A DNA stretch of 64,000 nt from Bemisia tabaci (taxonomy: Eukaryota > Arthropoda > Insecta > Hemiptera > Aleyrodidae), in contig NC_092794.1 in assembly GCF_918797505.1 (NCBI RefSeq), positions 72,329,345-72,393,344 on the forward strand, in the 5' to 3' direction. Below, piece by piece: positions 1 through 11,408 of this stretch; position 1 is the stretch's first letter; the number at the start of each line of letters is the position of its first letter. Under the pieces are notes generated by a model. It saw only the letters and a list, made by a program, of their open reading frames with translations, had not been told where the DNA came from and did not search any database. The position numbers and the translations under genes were made by a program.

Positions 1-112
1 AGATTTTGCGATAAATGTGAATGTCACCCGTGTAGCGAGTGATCGGGGGTTCAGGGGGCGCAGCCCCTTTTCTGGCCGTGACGGACGCGCAAAGCGCGTC
101 CGGAACGGCTAG
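1..112 (+). mobile_element. Helitron 3' end, copy A
   Basis: Positions 81-102 form a GC-rich hairpin (GGACGCGC / GCGCGTCC). It is followed closely by CTAG at 109-112 and then T at 113. A short hairpin before a CTRR end inserted ahead of T is the classic Helitron 3' terminus. From about position 20 the sequence matches the reverse complement of copies B and C, including the GC-rich block with GGGGGCGCAGCCCC. The first 20 bases differ from the other copies, so this may be another subfamily. The body lies outside the window. Helitrons move by rolling-circle replication; no Rep/helicase coding is visible here. Confidence 0.75.
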
Positions 113-1846
113 TATGTAAAAAAACTGAACGATATTGTGAATATTAAACAAGTAATAAGACAAAAATAAACACTCGAGCGCATTTTATAGCGAAAAACGT
201 ATTTCTGCCTATTTTTCGCCTGATCGACCTGTTTTCTCCCTGTAAATCAACGTGATTTTTTCCGGGGGTGGCGGGGCCCGGAGCTACGAGAACCTGTCAA
301 TCATTGGTTCAAATTCTATCTAAACATGTATTCCTAGAAATACCAGAGGCATTTCAGCATCACACTTTTTCTATTTCGAAACAAATTCAGAATCGGTGAA
401 CGCTACGCTCACCTTTCGGGTGTTTTGAAGTCTTCGAATTGTAGGCATATCAGCTTAAAAAGCTCGTTGGCTGTTAAAACAAGAGGAATAGTGGCGACGA
501 CTATGCAAAAAAGCAAACATGGATGTTCCAAGTGAGAATCGTAAGAATTGGAAAGTAATTTTCACGTTTCATCATAATTGGACGCGGACGATATTTTCCT
601 CATACCTCTTCATGTCTTTTCTTTGTCAGGTTCGATTATTTACGTTAGCCCATTTTATTTTTAGTAATTTCACACGAGAAAGGTTTCAAAGGGGCTTCGG
701 TGGTCGGTAAACCCGAGATGAAAATAAAATCTTCCGGACGGTGTGAAGGAAAAGCAGAGACCAATCTGGGGCGCACTCGTAAATTACGTTTTCGTAGCAA
801 TTGGCAGTTGTGCGGGATAAAAGAAACAAGTCCTCTTTTTCAACCTGTTACCCATCTCAGCTTCAGAAGCAGGAGCCAGCCTGCTCTGAGCCCCTTTCGT
901 TGTAGGTATTCAATCTTTGAGGGCGCCCTCTCACCACGGTTATACATCATGAGGTGAATTTATTTTACTTGCTCCGAAGAACCAGGAGTAATCAAATAAG
1001 TGGGTTCCCATAGAGCCTAGCCAGAGATGCGATCGACAAACCCTTTCATAAAATTAGTGCGATATCGATACTTAAGTTACACGGTACACCATAGCGGTGA
1101 ACACGCTCGATAGGATCGATGTTTTACCCAACGCTGTACGGAACAATTGGAGACGAACCTCAGCGCATCTTATTTCTTCCGGGTCCCGACAATTGGGAAT
1201 TTATGACCAACCACGGACTGAATGAAAATCCCATAAATTGTTATTTTATAAATAAGAGTAATACGCGGATTTCTCTTTAATGCGATTTATATTCAAACCG
1301 CAACGTTTTACCGCAAGTTGCCGGGCCTTCAATGTCTGATGTATGATAATATTATTCAGGGATTCGGATAAACAATATCTGATGAAAAAACGCGTCTTCT
1401 TTAAATGTCGTTCCGATGACCTAGTTATTTCGGATTTAAGCTGAAAAGTAAATGTTTTTGGAGGCAGAGAAAGAGAGAGTGGAGCCTGAGTATCCGGAAG
1501 GGTTAAATTTTCTTCACCTCTTCATTTTAAAATACCCACTCAAAGTTCACATCACTTTCATAGAACCAAAACCATTGATTTATTTGGGGGAGGGAGGGGG
1601 AGGCTACCGGTTTGTAGTAAGACAAATATCTCAACGTGCGGGTGCGCAAAAATATTAGTTTTCAAGAGGTTTCCGAGGCAAAAGATACTAATTAAAAAAT
1701 TTTTAGAGGTCTTGAATGCGATATCCAGACGATTCACTGAATTTCAAGGAAATTAAAGCCATTTTATCAAAAATCAAGGAACTCAAGGGGAAAAAAATTA
1801 AGAAAGGTATAATAAATTTCACAACGCTCAAAGGCTCGCACGGAAT
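113..1846. other. Unassigned AT-rich sequence
   Basis: I see no convincing gene, long inverted repeat or tandem array here. Open frames are short and lack codon structure or recognisable motifs. Confidence 0.5.
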
Positions 1847-2009
1847 CAGCGCCGAGGCGTGAATGATCGATTATCTATGGATCCCGATTTAAAGCTGCGG
1901 TGAAGAATCGATCATGACGGTGTTCGTTGTGAACGCTCTGTTTATCGGTCCTTTTCCATGGGTTTAAATGGCAGATCAATCGATATATCGCAAAGCACGC
2001 CACGCCACT
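1847..2009. mobile_element. hAT-like palindromic MITE, copy 1
   Basis: This degenerate copy of a roughly 160-bp family has ends related to CAGTGGCGTGGCGTG. It starts CAGCGCCGAGGCGTG and ends CACGCCACGCCACT. Internal landmarks shared with the other copies are an ATCGATCATGA block, a central GGTGTTCG...CGAAC dyad, a TTTAAATGGCAGATCAATCG block and a TATCGCAAAGCACG block. No clear target duplication remains. Family assignment rests on the better copies at 33445 and 55441. Confidence 0.7.
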
Positions 2010-2497
2010 CTGCAGAATTTTCTTTCAGCAAAGGAGTATGATGAGAAAATGACTGTAATATTACTACTGCATACTCAAAGTTTTCTCAGTTTTTTTCTTC
2101 AAATGGTGTAAAATTCATCGTAAGATTAGAGGTGAGCTAATTTACGAAATTTCGAAATGGAATCAGTTATCAAGTCGCCTCTCGTAAATTCTAAGGTAAC
2201 AACGATGGGTCGTAAAAAGAAGTTGGGGCGCAGGAGAACGACGATTATTGGGACTACAAAAAAAGTTGCCTCGTCTACATTATCCCGGAACGAATTCAAT
2301 CGATCTGAGAGGCAATCGACGGACAAGAATACGACCGGGAGAAAAAATTCAATGACCATAAATGTACCCCTCATTTATTACGACGGCTAACCATATATCT
2401 TACGATCAATGGTACTTCGGCGAATGAATCTACAATAAGGCGGAGTTCTGTTGGTCAGTCTCCTAAAAAATTAGTGGACCTACGTTTTTAGAGTATA

Positions 2498-3390
2498 CTA
2501 GCAGTTCTGGACGCGCTTCGTGCGTCCGTCATGGCCGGCCAAGGGGCTGCGCCCCCTGGACCCCCGATCACTCGCTACGCGAGTGTCATTCGGCTCGCTC
2601 CGCGAGCCATTTTTCTCAGTGATTGGACATTTGATCACTAAGATGTACATTTTGGAGACTCTGGAGGAAAATATGTTTTTGTCACAGAACCTTGTTGCCA
2701 GAGCGTGCCATCATTTGCACATGAATAGATGTGTGGAGATGAAGAGATGATGGGGATCGATCATTTCTTCAAAAACGCATTTGACGGGGACGTCATCCCA
2801 TCGGGTGGTGGACAAAGACCATATGGATCTCCTTCCGCGATTTGACTTGCTGAAGTAGCAAAAGTTCATCTGTACCTCTTTAAAAGATTATCGGTGGCGT
2901 AGGGGTGTAAAAACTGATCAACGATAGTATAGTTCGAGTTCCGAATCGCAGTGAGCCCACTCGTGTTTTTTTCTTATACTTTCATCGCATATAAATTTCT
3001 CTGATGTTTTTGTTTTATTCTCTCTGATTGCATATTAGTAATCATATCATTTCTTTTCCCTCTCCTTTTTCACTTTCTGTAGCATCTGTGTCCATTTACA
3101 TTTATTATTTTAAATAGCTTTCCCCTAGTATACAATTGATGCTTCCAACGGAATCAATTGTTTTAATGACATTTCCGGCTAAATCATGGGTTTTCTCAGG
3201 AAGGCAGCCTCTCGTCCCTCCCGGACTCTATTGTTGCCAGATAAGTTTCTTTTTTAGCACTTTTCCCAATTCAAATCCATGTAAAATATTTACATTTATC
3301 GCACAGTCTGGCAACCTCTCGAGTGAAATAGGAAAAGGCAGAATCGCTGAAAATCTGAATCCTTCAAAGTTTATATTAATGAATTAATGA
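2498..3390 (-). mobile_element. Non-autonomous Helitron, copy B (full length)
   Basis: The 893-bp element lies in reverse orientation. Its 3' end is CTAG at 2498-2501, preceded on the plus strand by A and followed by a GC hairpin (GGACGCGC...GCGTCC). Its 5' end reads TC-ATTAAT on the minus strand and is followed on the plus strand by T at 3391. Homology with copy C runs almost exactly between these two points. An 8-bp ATTAATGA duplication sits at the 5' end. There is no Rep/helicase coding, so it is a non-autonomous passenger. It contains tRNA-like pol III boxes at 2895-2942. Confidence 0.82.
2895..2942 (+). promoter_or_regulatory. tRNA-like A and B boxes inside Helitron copy B
   Basis: TGGCGTAGGGGT (2895-2906) resembles a tRNA A box. 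AGTTCGAGTTCC (2931-2942) resembles a B box. Copy C has the closer B-box match GGTTCGAGTTCC at 8246-8257. The boxes run on the plus strand, opposite to the Helitron. This could be a captured tRNA-derived SINE head or decayed tRNA; transcription by pol III is inference. Confidence 0.45.
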
Positions 3391-4606
3391 TTTAATACGT
3401 CAAAGGACATAGAAACTGATAGTAAGCGAAATTCCTTCCATCAGATCAGAATGACGGGTTACCTATAAGAAACCAAAGTCTCTGAAGATGTGCAGAAAAT
3501 GCACGAATGCGCGAGGCGTGGAAAAATCAGTACGCACTGAAGTTTCACAATGAAATCCGTTTTTTTTTTCAACAAAAGATGAGACAGGGCAATACAGAAA
3601 AACGCATCGATCACTTAAGAATTTGCGCTGAACGTGTGCCTACAATGGAGAATTTGCACACAAAAATTGTATTGCTTCATCTCAGAGTGCTTTATGAGCT
3701 AAATTCGCAGTATTTTACATACATTTTTCCTGATATCGGAAATTGGAGACAAATACATTTAAAAGTGAGAAAATGTGCCGCCCTTTGATGTCATCTGGCG
3801 GCGTTTTCAATTTAAACACATGCACTTTAGCAGATTAGGTTATATTGACATATTTCCTCCAATAATTGTCCAATTTAGAAACCACATACTCGTAATCAGT
3901 TTTCCTAGCATTTTAATTATGAAATTCACAAAATTTAAGACACCTGCAAGTTCTCTATTGATGTTATTGCTAAGTGTAAGAATGAGGAAATTTTGAAAAG
4001 GACACGACGACTAATTTTTGTTGCGAAGAACTTTCTTCACTCTTGATTCTGTAAACGAGAGACCCGAACATAACATGCAAAATATCAATGCTTCAATTAA
4101 TGTTTCGAATCCAGCTTCAGTTGATAATCACCAACCCTGGTATTTTCAACAGCTTTTTGTTAAGAATGATGTATAAAATTTTGTCTCTTCCAAAGACCAT
4201 TCTCACGTAATGTTTCCCCCTTTTTTCGGTGAACACGATTGTAAAAATCAATATTTGATTCGACAAATTTTAGACCCATTAGCGCAGCAAAATGTAAGTA
4301 AGCAAACAGTATCATGTTTAAGCTCTTCCACGAAATCAAGGGTTTAAGTTTCTGCATCTTCTTTATCTCTTTTAAAAACAGCATTGCAAGAACAAAACTT
4401 TAAGTGGAGACTGCAGCATCTGCAACTCAAAATCCTTCACGAGCGGGAAACAGCTCAATTTTTGTTCCGTCTATTCGATTACAATTAGTGAATTTGTGAT
4501 GAGTTAGTGGGCGAGTAATTCCATGAAATAGGAGCTCTCTCAGTTTGATTCATGGCCATAATTTTTCACTGGAGTAGGGAAGCGATAAGCCCTGCTATCA
4601 CACACA
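3391..4606. other. Unassigned AT-rich sequence
   Basis: No recognisable gene or repeat structure is seen. Open frames of up to about 93 codons have no family signature. Confidence 0.45.
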
Positions 4607-4617
4607 AACGTTATTAC

Positions 4618-4781
4618 CCAGTGACGTGGCGTGCTTTGCGATATATCGATTGGTCTGCTATTTAAACCTATGGAGAGGATCGATAAACAGGGTGTTTGCA
4701 ACGAACACCTTACTAATCGATTCTTTGCCATGGCTTTAAATGGGGGAAATATCGATAATCGATCATTCACGCCTCGCCACT
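4618..4781. mobile_element. hAT-like palindromic MITE, copy 2
   Basis: It begins CAGTGACGTGGCGTG and ends CACGCCTCGCCACT. The centre carries GGTGTTTGCAACGAACACC, a near-perfect dyad. An 11-bp direct repeat AACGTTATTAC flanks it (4607-4617 and 4782-4792), longer than the usual 8-bp hAT duplication and offset by one base on the left. It is in inverse orientation to the copies at 1847 and 33445. Confidence 0.75.
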
Positions 4782-5111
4782 AACGTTATTACGGCGTATT
4801 AATCAAAGTCGTTGAATGAATATTTCCATTTAGCGAGGAAAATATTTAAACAATAAATGAAGATTAACCTCGGCAGCAGGAGAGAGAAAAAGCTACGCGT
4901 GGTCCTCCTATACAGCAAAGCCAGGCTCACTGGCGCACGTGAGCAAAAGCTGCGTTGATAAAATGTTAAAAAAATCTTGACATCATACATTTTTGAATCA
5001 TTTAGTTTAGTTTTTTCTTTTATTCTTGTGTGAAGAAGGAGCACAACAAGCATGGCTCAGTAAAGTTACTGGGCGTATTTGAGCGTTCATTTCGTGCGTG
5101 TTTACTGAATA

Positions 5112-5348
5112 CTAGCCGTTCTGGACGCGCTTTGCGCGTCCGTCACGGCAAGCCAAGGGGCTGCGCCCCCTGGACCCCCGATCACTCGCTACGCGAGTGA
5201 CATTTTGCTCCCTCCGCGAGCCATTTTTCTGAGTGATTGGACATTTGATCACTATAAGATGTATACATTTTGGAGACTCTGGAGGCAAAAATGATTTCGT
5301 TACAGAACCTTGTCGCCGGAGAGTGCCATCATTTGCACATGAATAGAT
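5112..5348 (-). mobile_element. Helitron copy C, 3' part
   Basis: This has the same 3' terminus as copy B (A then CTAG, hairpin, GC-rich block). Homology stops abruptly at 5348, inside the sequence corresponding to about 2734 in copy B. The missing remainder continues at 8044, so the two parts form one element split by the insertion at 5349-8039. Confidence 0.85.
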
Positions 5349-6113
5349 GGGTGAGTTCAAATAAGCGTCTAATTTGGTGTCCCGAGCTGTTTTAATCGTC
5401 ATAATCTGAGAATCATAGGCAGATCAAATTTTTTTCTCATTTTCCACACTATTGTTGACTATTACATGCTACTTCCCACTTTATTTGGACTGAAATAAAA
5501 ATTTAGGAGAACTTTGAATGTGCAAATTGCCTACATTTGTCCCAAATTTGCGTGTCCCCCGTGCCTGGTTCTTGACTTTAAATCGATGTTGCAGCATAAC
5601 TAGAGTGATTATTTGAGAAAACTTTATCGGAGATGATAGGTAATGCTTTTGAATTTGAGAAAAAAAATAAGTCAATTTATTTTTTGCTCCATCAATAACT
5701 TTTTCACGCGCTAGAATCATTGTCCCGAGCAACAGTCAGCAACAGCCAGGAGAGACATGGCAACGATGTAATAAGCTCTAAATGACTGCCGTAACGTTGA
5801 GGTTTTTCCAAAAACAACTTTTTTTGTTTTGATTAAATAGTTCACACGTCGTAGATGGCAAAAATTCTGAAATTCGCAAATTTTTGTGCAAGATTAACGC
5901 CATTAATGATGCCAAACAGAATGCTATACATGATAACTAACAGGGCGTCAAGCATACACACACACACTAATATCAGCTCGTAAAATACTTTCGAAGTGTG
6001 CGTTAGGGAAAATTTTCTCTTATTCCGATCCTCTAGGACGTGCTACTAAATATTCCGTGAAAAAAAACACCAAAATTGTCTTTACTGTTAGAGATAAGCT
6101 TAAAAAACAGCTT

Positions 6114-6195
6114 ATTCCATCCTGTCCCGTTCCATCTTGTCCCGTTCCATCCTGTCCCATATGTTTCCATCCTGTCCCATGTCCCACTGTAGTGG
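6114..6195. repeat. CCTGTCCC minisatellite with terminal hairpin
   Basis: There are four copies of a 14-18-bp unit TTCCATCCTGTCCC (the third followed by a few extra bases), then the hairpin GTCCCACTGTAGTGGGAC. It produces a spurious proline/cysteine-rich frame. Confidence 0.8.
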
Positions 6196-6260
6196 GACAG
6201 AGTGGAAAACTGTTACAACTGAGACTTGCTTGTTTAAGCCCTGTAGGCGCTCTTTTCTAC

Positions 6261-7082
6261 CGATTTAAGTGAAACTTGGTACCCGGGGGTATTTTTCAAT
6301 GGGGAACTCGAATTTTTAGTCGAATTTTGAAAATTCGAAAATCCAAGATGGCGGACATGACCTAAAATGCTATCGCAGCGCCTAATCAACTGGGACTTGT
6401 TTGTTTAAGCCCTGTAGGCGCTCTTTTCGACCGATTTAAGTGAAACTTGGTACACGGAGGTATTTTTCAATGGGGAACTCGAATTTTTAGTCGAATTTTC
6501 AAAATTCGAAAATCCAAGATGGCGGACATGACCTAAAATGCTATATCAGCGCCTAATCAATCGATTTACGCAAAACTTGGTACCCGGGGGTATTTTTGAA
6601 TGGGAAACTCGAATTTTTAGTCGAATTTTCAAAATTCGAAAATCCAAGATGGCGGACGTGGCCTAAAATGCTATCTCAGCACCTAATCAGTCGATTAAAG
6701 TGAAACTTGGTACCCGGGGGTATTTTTGAATGGGAAACTCGAATTTTTAGTCGAATTTTCAAAATTCGAAAATCCAAGATGGCGGACGTGGCCTAAAATG
6801 CTATCTCAGCACCTAATCAGTCGATTAAAGTGAAACTTGGTACCCGGGGGTACTTTTCAATGGGGAACTTGAATTTTTAGTCAAATTTTTAAAATTCGAA
6901 AATCCAAGATGGCGGACATGGCCTAAAATGCTATCTCAGAGCCTAATCAATCGATTTACGCGAAACTTGGTACCCGCGGGTATTTTTGAATGGGGAACTC
7001 GAATTTTAGTCAAATTTCCGAGATTCGAAAATCTAAGATGGTGGCCGTGGCTTAAAACACTATCTCGGTGACTATAATTAAT
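6261..7082. repeat. 130-bp tandem array carrying AAGATGGCGGAC motif
   Basis: Units begin near 6261, 6432, 6562, 6692, 6822 and 6952, giving 130-bp spacing after a longer 171-bp first unit. Each unit holds a GAAACTTGGTACCCG block, a TTTTTAGTCGAATTTT inverted-repeat block and CCAAGATGGCGGAC. The last unit decays towards 7082. The first spacing includes a duplicated TTAAGCCCTGTAGGCGCTC segment. Units 3 to 5 are nearly identical, showing recent homogenisation. The CAAGATGGCGG core matches the known consensus for YY1/Pho-type zinc-finger proteins; binding is inference. Confidence 0.92.
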
Positions 7083-7401
7083 TGATTTTTATGAAACTGG
7101 ACCGGAAAACCTTGGTATAAGGAAAAGAAAGGAAATTTTAATAGGGGTGCAATAGGGTTTCTTATGTATCTTAGGCTACGAAATCGAAAAATTCCTGTGT
7201 TTTTTCCATCGTGCACAGATTCTCCCGGAAAATTGACTCTTCTGGAATAGCTAGACTTTTAAGGAAAATTCCGATTTCTCCGGAAAAATTCCGAACTTTC
7301 CCAGGATAAATCGCATTGATACAGGTAAATGGAGGTGTTCTTCAGAATCAGCGCCAAAAATCTACTCCGAAACCATTGGCAAATCTTCGGAAAATCAAAA
7401 A

Positions 7402-7404
<3 letters not shown>

Positions 7405-7433
<29 letters not shown>
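7405..7433 (+). repeat. Poly-A run (29 bases)
   Basis: A pure A tract lies inside the 2.69-kb element. No matching target duplication or polyadenylation signal was identified, so retroposition is unproven. Confidence 0.7.
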
Positions 7434-7436
<3 letters not shown>

Positions 7437-8043
7437 GACCGGTGTAATTGTTATGTTAATGTAAGTCCTCAAAATTTCCTGGCTTTATCACCACTTCAGC
7501 GGGTACACGCCCACTCGAAGTTTTAAAATTCGGTGTTTTTGATCCATTTTGTATTGCAATATTCCAAGAAATAAAAGCTTCTTCTCGTGTGAAACGAAAT
7601 CAGTGCGCATTTTGATAAACAGACGGAACTGTCTAAAAGACAAGCAGAATAAGCTCCAGATATCTTTCATGACAGATGCATTTTTTCTTAATTTTTTTGG
7701 TTCTGCAAGATATGAAAGGGTTACATGTTTTCAATTATGCTTTAATTTAGTGATCGACGATGCTTTTATGACAATTGTGTTCAATTTTTAATTAAAAGTA
7801 TTATATGTCACCTCTGAGATGAAAATTTAGGAAATCAGGCAAAATTACGGCAAATTTTGGGAAGGGATACACTTGACGGTGGAAATTCGGGTTTAAGCCC
7901 AACTATTAAGCTCGACGAGCTATATTTCCTAAGTCTACACCTAATGATAGTCAAAATAAAGTTTGGTTTGCCCAAAAATTCAGAAAAAAATTTTGGGAGG
8001 AAACAGAACCTGGAATTTGACCCTTATTTGAATTCACCCAGAT

Positions 8044-8697
8044 ATGTGGAGATGAAGCGATGATGAGGATCGATCAATTCTTCAAAAACGCATTAGACTG
8101 GGACGTCATCCCATCGGGTAGCGGAATCAGACAATCCATGGATCTCCTTCCGCGATTTGACTTGCTGAAGTATCAGAAGTTCATCTTTACCTCTTAAAAA
8201 GATTATCGGTGGCGTAAGGGTCTAAAAACTACTCAACGATAGCATGGTTCGAGTTCCGAATCGCAATGAGCCCCTTCGTGTTTTTTTCTTATACTTTCAT
8301 CGCATATAAATTTCTCTGATGTTTTTGTTTTATTCTCTCTGATTGCACATTATCCTCATTTCATTTCCCTTCCCTTTCCTTTTTCTCTTTCTGTAGCATC
8401 CGTGTCCATTTACAATTATTATTTTTAAATAGCTTTCCCCTAGTATACAATTGATGCTTCCAACGGAATCAATTGTTTTAATGACATTTCCGGCTAAATC
8501 ATGGGTTTTCCCAGGAAGGCAGTCTCTCGTCCCTCCCGGACTCTGTTGTTGCCAGATAAGTTGCTTTTTAAGCATTTTTCCCAATACAAATCCATGTAAA
8601 ATATTCACATTTATCGCACAATCTGGCAACCTCTCGAGTGAAATAGAAAAAGGTAGAATCGCTGATAGTCTGAATCCATCGAAGTTTATATTAATGA
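8044..8697 (-). mobile_element. Helitron copy C, 5' part
   Basis: This continues the element interrupted at 5348. It ends at GA (8696-8697) followed by T, so the minus strand starts TC as expected for a Helitron 5' end. Without the insert the element is about 891 bp, nearly the same as copy B, and clearly similar over its whole length. Confidence 0.85.
8210..8257 (+). promoter_or_regulatory. tRNA-like A and B boxes inside Helitron copy C
   Basis: TGGCGTAAGGGT (8210-8221) and GGTTCGAGTTCC (8246-8257) sit at the same spacing as in copy B. The B box is closer to consensus here. Conservation in both copies shows that the boxes predate the spread of this Helitron subfamily. Confidence 0.5.
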
Positions 8698-8781
8698 TGA
8701 TGATAACAAAAAAAACTAGAAAAAAGTACTCGTAATAACTGATGTAGAAAAAACATTAATATTGCTAACAAATCCAAAATT

Positions 8782-8857
8782 GGACGCGTTTATGCTAAAG
8801 GGAACTATTTCTCACGCAAACCCTATGCACATAGTTCCTTTTATCAGAAAAAAGTCC
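8782..8857. mobile_element. Short (76-bp) GGACG hairpin MITE
   Basis: The termini are GGACG...GTCC with an AATT direct repeat on both sides (8778-8781, 8858-8861). The arms share AACTAT and CACATAGTTCC with the 122-bp family. This is one of three short-class copies. Confidence 0.75.
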
Positions 8858-9167
8858 AATTATCATAGTGAACCAGGGAAAAACTGTCATTTGAAATAAA
8901 ACCATTGATGACGAGCGGAAAAGCTCTGATACTTGCTAGGTAAGCTGTTTTCCCCCGAATAATATGAGCACCGTTGAGATGAAAGAATTCGCTCGCCAAA
9001 ATTTCAATCATCAATTTTTAGAAAACTGCACTTCCGTTAACAAAATAAATCAGTAGAGGGACAGTCACCGTCCTCCGTGCTTTGGCATCAGAAGCACCAA
9101 ATGAAGGTATCACAGATAAATCTATGCTTTAGGGCCCCCTCGCCCTCTTCGTCATCCTATTGCTGAG

Positions 9168-9306
9168 CTGGTGCGCCTCACGAATGCATTGCCACTATTG
9201 TTCCGACTTTTCACGGTTCTTCCTATTTCGGACAGACAGTAGGTATACTAGAATTCTAGTGGCAGGTCAAAATCAAATAGCACTCCCTATTGGATGAGCG
9301 CTTAGA
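9168..9306. repeat. Dispersed repeat, GAGCTGGTGCGCC family, copy 1
   Basis: It shares GAGCTGGTGCGCC, TATACTAG, CTAGTGGCAGGTC and GATGAGCGCTTA landmarks with copies at 17348 and 34951. It is the longest copy, with extra sequence in the middle. It may be SINE-like, but I cannot see a convincing pol III promoter. Confidence 0.55.
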
Positions 9307-9457
9307 AATGTAAGTAAGGCAGAAAAAAACATTGTAATTCATGGCTATCTCAAAATTATCCTTGTAAACCACAGAAAAACTATCATTTTGAATGGGCGCT
9401 TTGTTGACAGACTTTAAAAATAGCGCGATACAGTTATTCACATTTTCTCAAGTCAAA

Positions 9458-11408
9458 ATTGAGGACCATGCCGGAAGAAGGGCGTATGTACAAGGTTCAG
9501 CGTCGTTAGAAAAACGCATTTGAAGATTTGAAATGGTGTCCCGAAAAATGAAATGCAGCAGTTGGTTAAACCAAAGTCAATTCTCTTAAACTAGATCCTA
9601 CAGCTTTGAAATCCATTAAAAGTTTAAAAGAAATAAATAATTTGCCCTCTGTAATCATTGGACAAAGTAAGCCAGAGATACGCCCTTCTTTCGGAATCCT
9701 TGTATGTACGATAAAAAAGAGGATCGTTTTTCTTCGATAACTCATAAAGTAATGAAAAAGAAGAAAATCGGGGAAATGACTTTCTGCTAATACATTTCAG
9801 TATTCTAACGAGCCAAAGTTTTTAAAGATCGGGTCACTGGTTGCAGAGAAACCCAGCTTTTTCTGGGCGCACTTGTGATTGCTGAAGACACTAAATTCAC
9901 TACTAAGTTGATTTCTTTCTTTTGTATCTCGTGACAAAATTAATTTAAAGGAAATAAAAGAGAACAGTTTCTGCAGAATTTCTTCAGCTTTCTAACGAGC
10001 TATAGTTTTTTAAAATCGGAGGTTTATTAGCGGAAAAAACTGAACTTTTCCGGTTGCACGTACATGAGAAAAGTGCATTGTTATTGTCGTCGGAAAACTG
10101 TTATAATCCGCTGTTGCTCCTTATTGAGTCTGGAGGGTCTCCAAAGGTGGTCGAACATTCAATTGGTTACGAATTGCACCCATTGGATTCTGTTTGTCTA
10201 ATATCAATTACATCTTGCCCCCCCCCCCCTTCCAACGGTATGGGATATGCTGTGTTGCCAATCGTCCAGAAATGAACCTTATTGGTATAGCGGTTTCTTC
10301 TTAAAATTATTGTCTTTTCTTTGGTTGTCATTTTAAACTGTGGAATTCCTTATATGTTTGAACCGAGTGCTGCTTAATAATTTGATACATTGTCCGTAAA
10401 AATGAACTTTTCAATGGCCAAACCTTCATCACCGAATGCTCCAATTTTATGAGGATGGAAAATGCGTCGATTTAATCATTCAAAAAAAAAAAAAAAAAAA
10501 ATGCCCCTATAGAGAACTTTTCTTGTCATTTTTCAAGAGTATCTGATGAAAATTCTGTAAGCTCTTGTCTGTTAAGCTTCATTGATCTTATAATGTTGCC
10601 AAATTTAATGAACTCTCAGATAAGGTACGCCCCTTGACCGCTTCCCACTCCAACCCCCCAAGCGCTTCGTCGGGTAATCATTTTCAATAAAAAAACCCAT
10701 GTTGAATATTCTGTAGTTGTTCATGCGACAGATTTCCACTTTTATTGATTAAAAAACTTAAGATCTGTCCGATGTTGCAAAGTTTCTGCAATATTTTTCG
10801 TAATATTCTCGAGAAGTATACGTTCGCGCCTGCGAGTAAGGTGGCTGATATATGTAGGAAGTTCCACGCTGCGGCGCGTCATCACAGCAGCCATTTGGGA
10901 GATTTCACTATCGCGTACTTGTGTATCTTACATCAAACATACATAGAGTCACGAGAATTTGTTTATAAACTTGCAACTCCGAACAACTCCGAAACTTAAA
11001 GCTTCGGACTGCATTAACATTACTAATGTAATATGTGCAATAAATCGTAACTCTCACATTTCACGTTCTGTGATGTACAGTAAATAAAAATGAATAAATA
11101 ATCATTCTATTCGGCTAAAACTATTCCTTCTAATGAGAACAAAATGGAAGTGACACTTCTTTCACCAGAAAACAGGTAAAAATCCATATCACGGAAGGCA
11201 AAATGTGTAAATAAGAGGAGAAAGTTCGTTGGCCGGAAGAAGGGCGTATCTTCGGTGTACTTTACAGGTCAATTATTCACGTAACAAATCGACAGATTTT
11301 TCTCAAACTTGGAGGATACTCTCACTATTCGACGTAGAATCAGAAAAGCAGAATGTTGAAAAAAGGGCGTATCTCGAGATACGCCCTTCTTCCGGCATGG
11401 TCCTCAAT
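9458..11408. mobile_element. Pair of MITEs or one 1.95-kb element with 30-bp TIRs
   Basis: ATTGAGGACCATGCCGG and the following bases to GGGCGTAT (9458-9487) are repeated perfectly in inverse at 11379-11408. Further copies of the CGGAAGAAGGGCGTAT core occur at 9677-9694 (inverse) and 11232-11249 (direct). The span can therefore be read either as two small MITEs (about 9458-9705 and 11228-11408) or as one element. A 24-bp perfect palindrome built on AGGGCGTATCTC lies at 11364-11387. Two diverged direct repeats of about 100 bp occur between (near 9780 and 9967). No transposase was found. Confidence 0.7.

Larger units (their letters stand above)
5349..8039. mobile_element. 2.69-kb TIR element inserted in Helitron copy C
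   Basis: The left end is GGGTGAGTTCAAATAAG (5349-5365). The right end is its inverse with one mismatch (8023-8039). The 4-bp target AGAT is duplicated at 5345-5348 and 8040-8043. Removing the insert and one AGAT restores continuity with Helitron copy B. It contains a short CCTGTCCC minisatellite, a 130-bp tandem array and a 29-base A run. No transposase was recognised, so it is probably non-autonomous. I cannot assign the superfamily: GG ends with a 4-bp duplication do not fit a common one cleanly. Confidence 0.78.

Noticed and set aside
2510..2600. GC-rich blocks as bacterial DNA transfer
   Set aside because: The composition is fully explained by Helitron 3' ends with hairpin and CTAG.
6057..6272. 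71-codon frame with repeated SCPVP
   Set aside because: It translates the CCTGTCCC minisatellite; no gene context.
6261..7082. CRISPR array
   Set aside because: Units are contiguous 130-bp repeats without unique spacers, and the genome context is eukaryotic.
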